DNA from: Rhodospirillaceae bacterium UBA1479
Lineage (GTDB): Bacteria > Pseudomonadota > Alphaproteobacteria > Rhodospirillales > Casp-alpha2
NCBI GenBank assembly: GCA_002325375.1
Contig: DCRZ01000006.1
Span: forward strand, 247,974-311,973
DNA length: 64,000 nt
Direction of reading: 5' to 3'
Shown: piece after piece, positions 42,097-52,041 of the stretch
Position numbering within the stretch: position 1 is the first letter of the stretch
Layout: each line of letters starts with the position of its first letter
Notes under the pieces: generated by a model
The model's database searches: none
Seen by the model: only the letters and a program-made list of their open reading frames with translations
What the model was told of the DNA's origin: nothing
Program-made: the position numbers and the translations under genes

Positions 42097-43686
42097 ATGA
42101 CCGATCTGCGCGAAATCGCCGAAAACGCCAATGCCTGGCCCTTTGCCGAGGCCCGCGAGCTGCTGAAACAGCTCGGCGGCAAGCTGCCGGAAAAGGGCTA
42201 TGTGCTGTTCGAAACGGGCTACGGCCCCTCGGGCCTGCCGCACATCGGCACCTTCGGCGAGGTCGCGCGCACGACCATGGTGCGTCATGCCTTCGAAACG
42301 CTGACCGGCATGCCGACCAAGCTGTTCGCGTTCTCGGACGACATGGACGGGCTCAGGAAGGTGCCGGAAAACCTGCCCAACCAGGACATGCTGACGGAAA
42401 ACCTGGGCAAGCCCCTGACCTCGATCCCCGATCCCTTCGGCACCCACGAAAGCATGGGCCATCACAACAACGCGCGGCTGCGCGCGTTTCTTGACGGCTT
42501 CGGCTTCGACTATGAATTCAAAAGCTCAACCGAGTGCTACAAGGCGGGCGACTTCGACGCCACGCTGCTGACCCTGCTGCAACGCTATGACGCGGTGATG
42601 AAGGTCATCATCCCGACGCTGGGCGAAGAACGGCGCGTGACCTACAGCCCCTTCCTGCCCGTGTGCCCCAAGACCGGGCGCGTGCTGCTGGCCCCCGTGT
42701 TGGAAACCAACCCCGACGCCGGCACCATCGTTTACGAAAACGAAGACGGCGAAAAGATTGAAACCCCCGTCACCGGCGGTCATTGCAAACTGCAGTGGAA
42801 GCCCGACTGGGCCATGCGCTGGACGGCGCTGGGCGTCGACTACGAAATGTCGGGCAAGGATTTGATCGAATCCGTGAAGCAGTCGGGGGCCATTTGCCGC
42901 ATCCTGGGCGGCAAGCCGCCCAAGGGCTTCACGTATGAGCTGTTCCTGGACGAGAACGGCGAGAAGATTTCAAAATCCCGCGGCAACGGCCTGACCATGG
43001 AGGAATGGCTGGCCTACGCGCCGCCGGAAAGCCTGTCCCTGTTCATGTTCCAAAAGCCCAAGACGGCCAAGCGCCTACACTTCGACGTGATCCCCAAGAA
43101 CGTGGACGACTACCTGTCGCACCTGTCCGCCTATCCGGGCCAGGACGACGCGCAGAAGCTGGCCAACCCGGTGTGGCACATCCACTCCGGCAATCCGCCC
43201 GCCCCCCAGGCGGCGCTCAGCTATTCGATCCTCTTGAACCTCGCGGGCGTGTGCGGGACCGAGGACAAGGACGTGCTGTGGCATTTCATCTCGCGCTACC
43301 GCCCGGACCTGACGGCCGAAAACGCGCCGTTCATCGACGGCCTGGTCGGCACGGCCATCGCCTACTACCGGGATTTCATCAAGCCGGCCAAGGTCTACCG
43401 CCCACCGACGGAAACGGAACGCGCGGCGCTGCAGGATCTGGCCGACACGCTCAAGGGCATGGACGCCAAATCGGAATCGGAAGAATTGCAGACCCAGGTC
43501 TACGAGGTCGGCAAGCGCCATGGCTTCGAGAACCTGCGCGACTGGTTCAAGGCGCTGTACGAAACCTTGCTCGGCCAGTCCCAGGGCCCGCGCATGGGCT
43601 CGTTCATCGCGCTTTACGGCGTCAACGAAACGGTCGCCCTGATCGACCGGGCGCTCAAGGGCGAGGACCTGGCGCAGAGCGCCTAA
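42097..43686 (+). CDS. lysS: Lysine-tRNA ligase, class I
   Basis: 529-residue class I (archaeal-type) lysyl-tRNA synthetase. The HIGH-type signature is in GYGPSGLPHIGTFGEVART and the KMSKS-type loop is KISKSRGNGLTMEEW; FSDDMDGLRKVPENL and GGKPPKGFTYELFLDENG are other family blocks. The class I enzyme replaces class II LysRS in most alphaproteobacteria. No class II copy is in the window. It ends just before the AT-rich island. Confidence 0.95.
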   Translation: MTDLREIAENANAWPFAEARELLKQLGGKLPEKGYVLFETGYGPSGLPHIGTFGEVARTTMVRHAFETLTGMPTKLFAFSDDMDGLRKVPENLPNQDMLTENLGKPLTSIPDPFGTHESMGHHNNARLRAFLDGFGFDYEFKSSTECYKAGDFDATLLTLLQRYDAVMKVIIPTLGEERRVTYSPFLPVCPKTGRVLLAPVLETNPDAGTIVYENEDGEKIETPVTGGHCKLQWKPDWAMRWTALGVDYEMSGKDLIESVKQSGAICRILGGKPPKGFTYELFLDENGEKISKSRGNGLTMEEWLAYAPPESLSLFMFQKPKTAKRLHFDVIPKNVDDYLSHLSAYPGQDDAQKLANPVWHIHSGNPPAPQAALSYSILLNLAGVCGTEDKDVLWHFISRYRPDLTAENAPFIDGLVGTAIAYYRDFIKPAKVYRPPTETERAALQDLADTLKGMDAKSESEELQTQVYEVGKRHGFENLRDWFKALYETLLGQSQGPRMGSFIALYGVNETVALIDRALKGEDLAQSA

Positions 43687-43726
43687 GCACTAGAATTTGC
43701 GCACATTTAGTTATTATGGAGCTTTG

Positions 43727-43840
43727 TCCTACAAAATGTAGGATTGAGGTATGGGCAAAGTCGGTATATATTGTTGTTGGCCCTGCTGGGGGCGAACCCT
43801 TTAGTTCCACTAAAGGTATTATGTAGCCCTTAGCGGGGCT
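43727..43840. repeat. Three inverted repeats between lysS and the DUF3800 gene
   Basis: TCCTACA/TGTAGGA around AAA (43727-43743), CCTTTAGT/ACTAAAGG around TCC (43798-43816), and AGCCC/GGGCT around TTAGCG (43825-43840). The last, followed on the plus strand by CTATTCTTTT, may terminate lysS. The first two, perfect and tightly spaced, are unexplained. Confidence 0.5.
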
Positions 43841-44692
43841 CTATTCTTTTGCCCTCTTTTTTGTTTTGCTGAGGTCCAATTCGTGATCGGTTGGAACAAA
43901 TCGCCAATGACGATAGGGATGTGACCATCGGTCAGTTTCGCCGTTTGGCGTGCCCGTTGATATCCCAATATTGAATCCGGGATAGATATCTCTAATTCTA
44001 CTATTGATGAGTTTGTAGATTTTTTCTTTTGCTATCGTTCTTTTGCCGCGGCGCTTTTCTCCGTCTGGAATGGCCTTGTGTTTATCATTCAGTCTGAACT
44101 GCATTGACCCAAGAATGATGTCCAGTCCCTGTAGAATCACATGACCATGTGATTGGACATCTGTGATGTCTTCATAGGGGATCATTACCTTTGCGCGCTT
44201 GAATACCGGATAATGGCAAAGCGCATGTAGGTACTGCCGAAAATCATTGAACTTCTCTTGCGTATCGGGCACGTCGTCCATGTACACATTGATGAAAATT
44301 TCATCATCATCTGGGTTGCAGTACCGAAGGCCAAATGCATGTTTGATCATCTGGTAATACAAAAGGAAATACTGATTATCGATCTGGTATTCTTTTAATT
44401 CGGTAGGGGTGTGTATGTTTTGCGTAAACATCACCCTAATTTTTATTAGGCCATCTCGGATCAAGTCAAAGTATAAATTTATAAAATCAATATACTTTTC
44501 CTCGTAGTTTTTTGTTATTTTTGTCCACTTCAATTCTCCAGTTAAATTTAGAATCTCTCTTTGGTCATTTAGAATTCTTTCGATAGCTTGACGATCAGAG
44601 GCCTTAATTAAGGCGCCACCGTAAAAGTGCGAGTAAAACCGGCCTTTCTCAGCCGACTCGTCGCAATAAATGATAAAATTTTTCCTTGCCAT
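43841..44692 (-). CDS. DUF3800 protein, AT-rich and probably acquired
   Basis: 283 residues. The N-terminus FIIYCDESAEKGRFYSHFYGGALI matches the DUF3800 opening (usually YIDESG), and DVQSHGHVILQGLDIILGSMQFRL fits its later Asp-Gln-Asp block; the fold is RNase H-like in related proteins, so nuclease activity is possible. Lys, Ile, Tyr and Asn are abundant and codons are AT-rich, unlike all neighbours. No ribosome site precedes ATG 44692, and a -10-like TATACT ends eight bases before it, so translation may be leaderless. It has no partner gene. DUF3800 proteins turn up in defence islands and phages. Confidence 0.82.
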   Translation of the reverse strand: MARKNFIIYCDESAEKGRFYSHFYGGALIKASDRQAIERILNDQREILNLTGELKWTKITKNYEEKYIDFINLYFDLIRDGLIKIRVMFTQNIHTPTELKEYQIDNQYFLLYYQMIKHAFGLRYCNPDDDEIFINVYMDDVPDTQEKFNDFRQYLHALCHYPVFKRAKVMIPYEDITDVQSHGHVILQGLDIILGSMQFRLNDKHKAIPDGEKRRGKRTIAKEKIYKLINSRIRDIYPGFNIGISTGTPNGETDRWSHPYRHWRFVPTDHELDLSKTKKRAKE

Positions 44693-44736
44693 AAAAGCAA
44701 GTATACAACTTTTGGATACAACCCTAAAGCGCTTCG

Positions 44737-44759
44737 AAAAGCGTGAGAGATCGCTTTTT
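44737..44759. terminator. Bidirectional hairpin terminator between tldD and the DUF3800 gene
   Basis: AAAAGCG (44737-44743) faces CGCTTTT (44752-44758) around TGAGAGAT, with a run of T on either strand. It would end the tldD transcript coming from the right and insulate the AT-rich gene. Confidence 0.55.
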
Positions 44760-44813
44760 ACTTAGCTGTCGCGTTACCACGCTTTCAAAACTAAGTATTT
44801 CCCTTTGTGCATT

Positions 44814-46247
44814 TTACGTCCCGGTGCCGCCCACCGTCAGCTGATTGACCAGCAGCGTCGGCTGCCCCACGCCCACGGGCACGCCCTGGCCATCCTTGCC
44901 GCAGGTGCCGATGCCCGGGTCCATTTCCATGTCGTTGCCGACCATGCCGACGTGGTTGAGCACGTCCTTGCCGTCGCCGATCAGGGTGGCCCCCTTCAAG
45001 GGGCGGCCGATCTTGCCGTTCTCGATCTCGTAGGCTTCCGTGCAGGAAAACACGAACTTGCCGGACGTGATGTCGACCTGGCCGCCGCCGAAGCTGACGG
45101 CGTAGACGCCCTTCTTGACCGAAGCCAGGATCTCCTTCGGGTCCTTGTCGCCGCCCAGCATGTAGGTATTGGTCATGCGCGGCAGGGGCTGGTGGGCATA
45201 GCTTTGGCGCCGCCCGTTGCCCGTGGGCGCCATGCCCATGAGCCGCGCGTTGGTGCGGTCCTGCATGTAGCCCTTGAGGATGCCGTCCTCGATGAGGACC
45301 GTGTTCTCGGCCGGCGTGCCTTCGTCATCGATGGTGAGGCTGCCGCGCCGATCGGCGATGGTGCCGTCGTCAACCACGGTCACGCCCTTGGCGGCCACGC
45401 GCTCACCCATCAATCCGGAAAACACCGAGGTCTTCTTGCGGTTGAAATCGCCTTCGAGCCCATGGCCGATGGCTTCGTGCAGCAGAATGCCGGGCCAGCC
45501 CGGACCCAGGACCACAGGCACCTCGCCGGCCGGGGCGGGGACCGACTGCAAATTCACCTCGGCCTGGCGGAAGGCTTCGTCGACCACGGCCTTCCAACTG
45601 GCGGCGTCCATGTAGCGCTCATACGTCACGCGGCCGCCGACGCCGTAGCCGCCCGTTTCCATGCGGCCGTCCTGTTCCAGCACGACGGAGACGTTCATGC
45701 GCACCAGGGGGCGGATGTCGGCGACCCGGTGGCCGCCCGAGCGCAGAATCTGCACCGCCTGCCAGTTGCCGAGGATCGAGGCAGAGACCTGGCGCACGCG
45801 GGCGTCCTTGCCCCGGGCATAGGCGTCGATGGCGCGCAGCAGGTCGACCTTATCCTGAAAATCGACCAGGGCCAGCGGGTTGTCTTCCATGTACAGCGCC
45901 CGGTTGGTGCCCTGGGGCGCGGCGGCCAGGCTGCCCGTATGGCCCCGGCGCACGGCCTTCACCGTTTCGCCGGCGCGGCCGATGGCGGCTTCCGACAATT
46001 CGGAGGCATGGGAATATCCCGTGCTTTCGCCGGCGATGGCGCGCAGGCCGAAGCCCTGGGCGGTGTCGAAATTGGCGGTCTTGATCTGCCCGTCGTCGAG
46101 CACCAGGCTTTCCGATTGCCGGTATTCCAGGAACAGTTCGCCGTCGTCCATACCGGTCAGGGCATCGTCCAGCATGCCTTGCACGCGGTCCCGGTCCATG
46201 CCGGTACGGTTGAAGAACAGGTCGTCGGTGGCGGCAAGATCGGTCAT
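44814..46247 (-). CDS. tldD: Metalloprotease TldD
   Basis: 477-residue zinc protease subunit that works with TldE/PmbA to cleave unfolded peptides, as in microcin B17 maturation and CcdA decay. The HExxxH zinc site is at 257-262 (LLHEAIGHGLEGD) and the third ligand region follows in FSCTEAYEIENGKIG. The conserved RTNARLMGMAPTGNGRRQSY is present. The partner gene pmbA is 8 kb away (54188), not adjacent. No natural-product precursor gene is visible next to it. Confidence 0.96.
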   Translation of the reverse strand: MTDLAATDDLFFNRTGMDRDRVQGMLDDALTGMDDGELFLEYRQSESLVLDDGQIKTANFDTAQGFGLRAIAGESTGYSHASELSEAAIGRAGETVKAVRRGHTGSLAAAPQGTNRALYMEDNPLALVDFQDKVDLLRAIDAYARGKDARVRQVSASILGNWQAVQILRSGGHRVADIRPLVRMNVSVVLEQDGRMETGGYGVGGRVTYERYMDAASWKAVVDEAFRQAEVNLQSVPAPAGEVPVVLGPGWPGILLHEAIGHGLEGDFNRKKTSVFSGLMGERVAAKGVTVVDDGTIADRRGSLTIDDEGTPAENTVLIEDGILKGYMQDRTNARLMGMAPTGNGRRQSYAHQPLPRMTNTYMLGGDKDPKEILASVKKGVYAVSFGGGQVDITSGKFVFSCTEAYEIENGKIGRPLKGATLIGDGKDVLNHVGMVGNDMEMDPGIGTCGKDGQGVPVGVGQPTLLVNQLTVGGTGT

Positions 46248-46306
46248 GGCATCCCTTGGGGGTTGAGCGGGCGTTGAAATTTAATGGGCACGAAACGGCC
46301 CCGTCT

Positions 46307-46334
46307 TGGTTATATAGTGGCCCTGGTTATATAG
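46307..46334. repeat. Direct repeat TGGTTATATAG before the DUF3422 gene
   Basis: Two exact copies of the 11-base word TGGTTATATAG at 46307-46317 and 46324-46334, six bases apart, so 17 bases from start to start. They lie in the short AT-rich gap between tldD and the DUF3422 gene and could be tandem -10-like or binding sites. Confidence 0.5.
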
Positions 46335-46370
46335 GGACCGTTGAAGGCATTTTCGAGTATACGGGTGACC

Positions 46371-47675
46371 ATGTTCAAGGAACATCCCCTGCGCCGCGCG
46401 CTCGCGGAAGAAATCCACGCCCGCCCGCCGGCGGATCTGGTGGCCCCCGTACAGGTCTCGCATATCGCGGTGATCTCGGGCGAGGACGGCATGGCGCCCC
46501 ACGTCGCGCATCTGGAAGCGCTGTGCAAGCACTTCCGGGTCTCTCCGCCCTCGGCGGACGCGACCCATTTTTCGGCCGAATTGGGCGAAATCGGCCTGAA
46601 GTGGGAACGCCATACGGAATTCTCCACCTTCACCATCATCCGCCCGGGTGCCTTTGCTCAGCCGTTCAAGGGCACGGCCGTGGACGGCCTGCCCAAGGAC
46701 TGGCTGACGAACCTGCCGGGTCAGGTCATCGCCGCCTGCCATGTGGCGGTGGAAACGGGCCAGGGCAGCCACCGCACGCCCTCCGACTTGGCCGGCCTGT
46801 TCGACAACAATCCATTGAACGGCTCCATCGTGTCCGGCGGCAGCGCCTGGCTGTGGACGGATTTCCAGCTTCATTCGGACGGTTTCACTCGGTTCCTGTT
46901 CAATGTCGGCGAAATCACCCCGCCGACCCTGGGCCGCCTGATCCAGCGCATGCTGGAAATCGAGACCTACCGTATGATGGCCATGCTGGCCTTTCCCCTG
47001 GCCAAGGAATCGCGCCCGCGCCTGACCGCCGTGGAAACCAAGCTGGGCGGCATCATCGCGCGGCTGGGCACCCGCGAGGCGGTCGAGGACGAACGCCAGC
47101 TGCTCGACGATCTGTCGGCCCTGGCCGCCGAGACCGAGGCCGTCAACGTGGCCACCGCCTATCGCTTCGCCGCCGCCCGTGCCTATCATGAACTGATCAA
47201 GCGGCGCATGGCGTCGATGCGCGAGGAACGCATGGAAGGTGTGCCGCCGGCCATGGATTTTCTCGACCGCCGCTTCGCCCCGGCCATGGAATCCTGCGAA
47301 AACCTGGCGACGCGGGTGGAAAGCCTGTCGGGCCGCATTTCCCGGGCGACCTCGCTGCTGCGGACCCGGGTCGACGTCGCGCTGGAGGCCCAGAACCGCG
47401 ATCTTCTGGAATCCATGAACCGCCGCGCCCGGCTGCAACTGCGCCTGCAGGAAACGGTCGAGGGGCTGTCCGTCGTCGCCATCAGCTATTATCTGCTGTC
47501 GCTCATTTCCTACCTGGCCAAGGGGGCCAAGACGGCGGGCCTGTCGCACTTTGACCCCTATGTCGTCGTCCTGGTCGCCTTCGTGCCCGTGGTCGTCGGC
47601 ATCGGGTTCGGCGTTCGGCGCATGCGCCGGGTGATCGAAAAATCGACGGACGGCAAGACGCCCCCCGATCCCTGA
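46371..47675 (+). CDS. DUF3422 family membrane protein
   Basis: 434 residues from ATG 46371 (MFKEHPLRRALAEEIHARPP); a TTG 30 bases earlier is less likely. DUF3422 proteins are widespread in alphaproteobacteria without known function. The body is soluble and helical, with LPGQVIAACHVAVE and a long charged region (EAVEDERQLLDDLSALAAET), and the C-terminus has two membrane helices (LSVVAISYYLLSLISYLA and YVVVLVAFVPVVVGIGFG), giving a topology like magnesium transporters of the CorA type, though no GMN motif is seen. Confidence 0.88.
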   Translation: MFKEHPLRRALAEEIHARPPADLVAPVQVSHIAVISGEDGMAPHVAHLEALCKHFRVSPPSADATHFSAELGEIGLKWERHTEFSTFTIIRPGAFAQPFKGTAVDGLPKDWLTNLPGQVIAACHVAVETGQGSHRTPSDLAGLFDNNPLNGSIVSGGSAWLWTDFQLHSDGFTRFLFNVGEITPPTLGRLIQRMLEIETYRMMAMLAFPLAKESRPRLTAVETKLGGIIARLGTREAVEDERQLLDDLSALAAETEAVNVATAYRFAAARAYHELIKRRMASMREERMEGVPPAMDFLDRRFAPAMESCENLATRVESLSGRISRATSLLRTRVDVALEAQNRDLLESMNRRARLQLRLQETVEGLSVVAISYYLLSLISYLAKGAKTAGLSHFDPYVVVLVAFVPVVVGIGFGVRRMRRVIEKSTDGKTPPDP

Positions 47676-47690
47676 TCCGGCGCTTGGCTC

Positions 47691-47718
47691 TTGACGTTTT
47701 CCGGGGCGGCTGTATTTT
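47691..47718 (+). promoter_or_regulatory. Promoter of the metZ leader
   Basis: TTGACG (47691-47696), 16 bases, TATTTT (47713-47718). Transcription would begin close to 47725, exactly where the SAM-II aptamer begins, which supports both calls. Confidence 0.55.
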
Positions 47719-47724
47719 TCAGCT

Positions 47725-47775
47725 TCGTGGTGATTTGTTCGACCAGCTTGCGGCCACGTTAAAAATCCCGCTAAA
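47725..47775 (+). ncRNA. SAM-II riboswitch aptamer upstream of metZ
   Basis: Matches the SAM-II (metA) aptamer: stem P1 pairs CGTGG (47726-47730) with CCACG (47754-47758), with the conserved GATTTG (47732-47737), CTTGC (47747-47751), TTAAA (47759-47763) and the 3' GCTAAA (47770-47775) that forms the pseudoknot. SAM-II riboswitches control metA, metX and metZ in alphaproteobacteria, and metZ follows here. Binding of SAM should lower metZ expression. Confidence 0.88.
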
Positions 47776-47829
47776 CGGTCTGTGGCGTTCTCGCCCTGAC
47801 CCTTTGTTTTTAGCGGTCGGGGTTTTTTT
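47776..47829 (+). terminator. Rho-independent terminator with competing antiterminator for metZ
   Basis: Terminator: CCCTGACC (47794-47801) pairs with GGTCGGGG (47815-47822, one U.G), then seven T (47823-47829). The competing hairpin: GGTC (47777-47780) with GACC (47798-47801), and GGCG with CGCC around TTCT (47784-47795). The two structures share GACC and exclude each other, giving an expression platform right after the aptamer. Confidence 0.75.
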
Positions 47830-47884
47830 ATGGCCGGGCCGAACCAGAAATTCAGCCTGCCTGGAATAATGAAGAGAGCGTGAG

Positions 47885-49090
47885 ATGACAGACGACAACA
47901 GCAATCCCGAAACCTGGCGCCCGGCGACCCAGATGGTGCGCGGCGGCACCTTTCGGTCCAATTTCGAGGAAACGTCGGAGGCCATTTTCGCGACCTCGGG
48001 CTATGTCTATGCCTCGGCCGAACAGGCGGAACAATCCTTCAAGGGCGAGATCGAGCGCTACATCTATTCGCGCTACGCCAACCCGACCGTCTGTATGTTC
48101 GAGCGTCGCATGGCGCTGTTGGAAGGGGCCAAGTTCGGCATGGCCTTCGGCAGCGGCATGGCGGCGATGTTCGCATCGCTCGCCAGTTTCGTGAAGGCGG
48201 GCGACCGCGTGGTCGCATCGCGGGCCCTGTTCGGCTCCTGCCTCTACGTGATCCAGGACCTGCTGCCGAAATACGGGGTCGAGACCGTTTTGGTCGACGG
48301 CACGGACTTGGCGCAATGGGAAGCGGCCCTGTCCAAGCCGACCGTCGCCGTGTTCCTGGAAACGCCGTCCAATCCCTGTCTCGACATCATCGACGTCAAG
48401 GCCGTGGCCGACCTGACCCACAAGGCCGGCGGGCGGCTGATCGTCGACAACGTGTTCGCCACGCCGGTGCTGCAAAAGCCCCTGACCCTGGGGGCAGACA
48501 TCGTCATGTATTCGACGACCAAGCATGTCGACGGCCAGGGCCGCTGCATGGGCGGCGCGCTGCTGACCAATGACGAGGAATATTACACCGACCATCTGGT
48601 GCCCTGGATGCGCCATACCGGCCCGGCCATGAGCCCCTTCAACGCCTGGACCATGCTCAAGGGCTTGGAGACCATCGACATCCGCGTGCGCCAGCACTGC
48701 GCCAACGCGCGCGCCCTGGCCGACTTCCTGGAAGGCCAGGCGGGGATCGTCAAGGTGCTCTACCCGGAACTGAAATCCCATCCGCAGCATGATCTTGCCA
48801 TGCGGCAGATGGCGGCGGGCTCGACCATGCTGTCGTTCGAACTGCCGGGCGGCAAGGCCGCCGCCTTCCGCTTCCTAAACGCCCTCAACCTGGTCGATAT
48901 CTCCAACAACCTGGGCGACACCAAATCGCTCACGACCCATCCGGCGACCACGACCCATCAGCGCCTGACGCCGGAAGACCGCGCCGCGCTGGGCATCGGC
49001 GACGGGCTGATCCGGCTCTCGGTCGGGCTGGAGGACGTCGAGGACCTGAAGGAAGATCTGGCGCGGGGGCTTAAGGCCGCGAACGGATAG
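47885..49090 (+). CDS. metZ: O-succinylhomoserine sulfhydrylase
   Basis: 401-residue PLP enzyme of the Cys/Met metabolism family that makes homocysteine directly from O-succinylhomoserine and sulfide. The cofactor lysine is in MYSTTKHVDGQGRCMGG; substrate-site stretches include YSRYANPTVCMFERR, EAPS-like LETPSNPCLDIID and SLTTHPATTTHQRL. It sits behind a SAM-II riboswitch and a terminator at 47725-47829. Rhodanese follows on the other strand; that neighbourhood is common in alphaproteobacteria. Confidence 0.95.
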   Translation: MTDDNSNPETWRPATQMVRGGTFRSNFEETSEAIFATSGYVYASAEQAEQSFKGEIERYIYSRYANPTVCMFERRMALLEGAKFGMAFGSGMAAMFASLASFVKAGDRVVASRALFGSCLYVIQDLLPKYGVETVLVDGTDLAQWEAALSKPTVAVFLETPSNPCLDIIDVKAVADLTHKAGGRLIVDNVFATPVLQKPLTLGADIVMYSTTKHVDGQGRCMGGALLTNDEEYYTDHLVPWMRHTGPAMSPFNAWTMLKGLETIDIRVRQHCANARALADFLEGQAGIVKVLYPELKSHPQHDLAMRQMAAGSTMLSFELPGGKAAAFRFLNALNLVDISNNLGDTKSLTTHPATTTHQRLTPEDRAALGIGDGLIRLSVGLEDVEDLKEDLARGLKAANG

Positions 49091-49110
49091 CTGCTTTCAG
49101 CCCTTAGCCT

Positions 49111-49176
49111 GTCACCCCCGCGAAAGCGGGGGTCCAGCGAGCGTGAAGTCTGGATTCCCGCCTGCGCGGGAATGAC
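49111..49176. repeat. REP/BIME-like palindromic pair
   Basis: Two palindromic units face each other: GTCACCCCCGC-GAAA-GCGGGGG then TCCAG (49111-49137), and CTGGAT then TCCCGC-CTGC-GCGGGA with ATGAC (49150-49176). The outer GTCA/TGAC and inner CCAG/CTGG ends mirror each other. Such elements occur many times per genome in proteobacteria. It lies between convergent metZ and rhodanese genes. Confidence 0.8.
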
Positions 49177-49188
49177 AATGCGGGAAGT

Positions 49189-49611
49189 TTACTTCTGCAC
49201 CCAGGGCAGGCCGTCGACTTTCCAGCCACCCGTGGTGCCGCGGTGGTTGGCGCCGTCTTTGTCGCCTTCGAAGCCGGTCAGGATATTGTAGGACTTGGCG
49301 TAGCCCGCTTCCGTCGCGGCCTTGGCGGCGGCGATGGAGCGCACGCCCGAGCGGCACAGGAACAGCACGGTCGCGTCCTTGTCGGCGACCTGGTCTTCCA
49401 GGTCGTCGGTGAACTCCGGATTGACGTCACCCTTTGGGAACAGCACCCAGGAAATCATCCGCAATTCCTTGCCCAGGGGCGACAGGTCGGGCAGGCCCAC
49501 ATAGGCCCATTCCGCATGGGTGCGCACATCGACCAGCACGGCCTTGGGGTCCTTCTGAAGAAGGTCCCAAGCGTCCTTGGGCGTAATGTCTCCGGCGTAT
49601 CCGTCAGTCAT
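49189..49611 (-). CDS. Rhodanese-domain sulfurtransferase
   Basis: 140-residue cytoplasmic single-domain rhodanese. The conserved AVLVDVRTHAEWAYVGLPDL and active loop LFLCRSGVRSIAAA with catalytic cysteine are visible, and GGWKVDGLPW closes the domain. No signal peptide. It lies after fprA on the minus strand (64 bases) and end to end with metZ, and may supply or remove sulfane sulfur for methionine or Fe-S chemistry; the direct substrate is unknown. Confidence 0.9.
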   Translation of the reverse strand: MTDGYAGDITPKDAWDLLQKDPKAVLVDVRTHAEWAYVGLPDLSPLGKELRMISWVLFPKGDVNPEFTDDLEDQVADKDATVLFLCRSGVRSIAAAKAATEAGYAKSYNILTGFEGDKDGANHRGTTGGWKVDGLPWVQK

Positions 49612-49675
49612 GGAGTGTCGTTCCTGGTTCGCTCGGCCTGTTCCGAGACGCGGCCCATGTATCGCGCAGCCCGCC

Positions 49676-50986
<1,311 letters not shown>

Positions 50987-51017
50987 CCGTCTTGGTTAGC
51001 CCCTACCTACGGTAAGG

Positions 51018-52040
51018 TCAATCCACCGTCCACGTCCGCCCGGCGCGAAGCAGCTTGTTGAAGTCCGGTTTTTCGGCCGGGGTATGGCTGCGGATCAGGT
51101 CGGTCACTTCCTCGTCATAGCTTTGTCCCGGCGCGCAATAGAGCACGCCAAGCGCCACCGGCATGGCCGGCGGCTCCATATCGGCGAGCAGGGTGGCGAT
51201 CATCTTGTTGGTTTCGTCGTGGACCAGGATGTCGGCCTCGCTGACGCCGTTGTCGCCGATCACGACGGCTTCCAGGGACAGGGTCTGGGTGTTCAGGCGC
51301 AGGCCCTTTTCACCGTCCTTGCCGAAGATCAGGGGCTTGCCGTGTTCGACATAGATCTGCCGGTCCGACGCCACGTCGCGGCCCGTGAAGTTTTCGAACA
51401 CGCCGTCGTTGTAGACCTTGCAGTTCTGGAAAATTTCGACGAAGGACGTGCCCTTGTGGGCATGGGCGCGGGCCAGCACGCCGGGCAGGTGTTTCTGGTT
51501 GCTGTCGATGCCGCGGGCGATGAAACGCGCGCCCGCGCCGATCGCGAACACCGTGGCAGAGGCCGGATTGTCCAGCGAACCCCAGGGGGTCGAGGGCGAG
51601 CGCGTGCCCTGGCGCGAGGTCGGCGAATACTGGCCCTTGGTCAGGCCGTAAATCTCGTTGTTGAACAACAGGAACTGCAGGTCGACGTTGCGGCGCAGCA
51701 GGTGGAACAGGTGGTTGCCGCCGATCGACAAGGCGTCCCCGTCGCCGGACACGACCCAGATGTCCAAGTCCGGATTGGCCAGCTTCAGGCCTGTGGCGAA
51801 GGCGGGGGCGCGGCCGTGGATGGTGTGGAATCCATAGGTCTTCACATAATAAGGAAAGCGCGCGGCGCAGCCGATGCCCGATACGAACACGGTGTTTTCG
51901 GGCCGCGCACCGATATCGGCCAGCGTCTTCTGCACACCTTTCAGGATGGCGTAATCGCCGCAGCCGGGGCACCAGCGCACTTCCTGGTCGGTGGCGAAAT
52001 CCTTGGGCGTCAGTTTTTCAGGCGGGGTGACGACGTTCAT
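51018..52040 (-). CDS. korB: 2-oxoglutarate:ferredoxin oxidoreductase subunit beta
   Basis: 340-residue thiamine diphosphate subunit. DQEVRWCPGCGDYAILKGV begins the fold with cysteines suited to an iron-sulfur cluster, and SGDGDALSIGGNHLFHLLRR ... NNEIYGLTKGQYSPTS is the ThDP-binding region. KorB pairs with KorA to oxidise 2-oxoglutarate to succinyl-CoA using ferredoxin. One base separates korA and korB, so they are co-translated. A pyruvate-specific enzyme is less likely given the KorA-type fused gamma domain. Confidence 0.94.
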   Translation of the reverse strand: MNVVTPPEKLTPKDFATDQEVRWCPGCGDYAILKGVQKTLADIGARPENTVFVSGIGCAARFPYYVKTYGFHTIHGRAPAFATGLKLANPDLDIWVVSGDGDALSIGGNHLFHLLRRNVDLQFLLFNNEIYGLTKGQYSPTSRQGTRSPSTPWGSLDNPASATVFAIGAGARFIARGIDSNQKHLPGVLARAHAHKGTSFVEIFQNCKVYNDGVFENFTGRDVASDRQIYVEHGKPLIFGKDGEKGLRLNTQTLSLEAVVIGDNGVSEADILVHDETNKMIATLLADMEPPAMPVALGVLYCAPGQSYDEEVTDLIRSHTPAEKPDFNKLLRAGRTWTVD

Positions 52041-52041
52041 C

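Noticed and set aside
40555..42465. Minus-strand open frame of 636 codons opposite gshA
   Set aside because: Shadow of gshA and the start of lysS; low complexity and no ribosome site.
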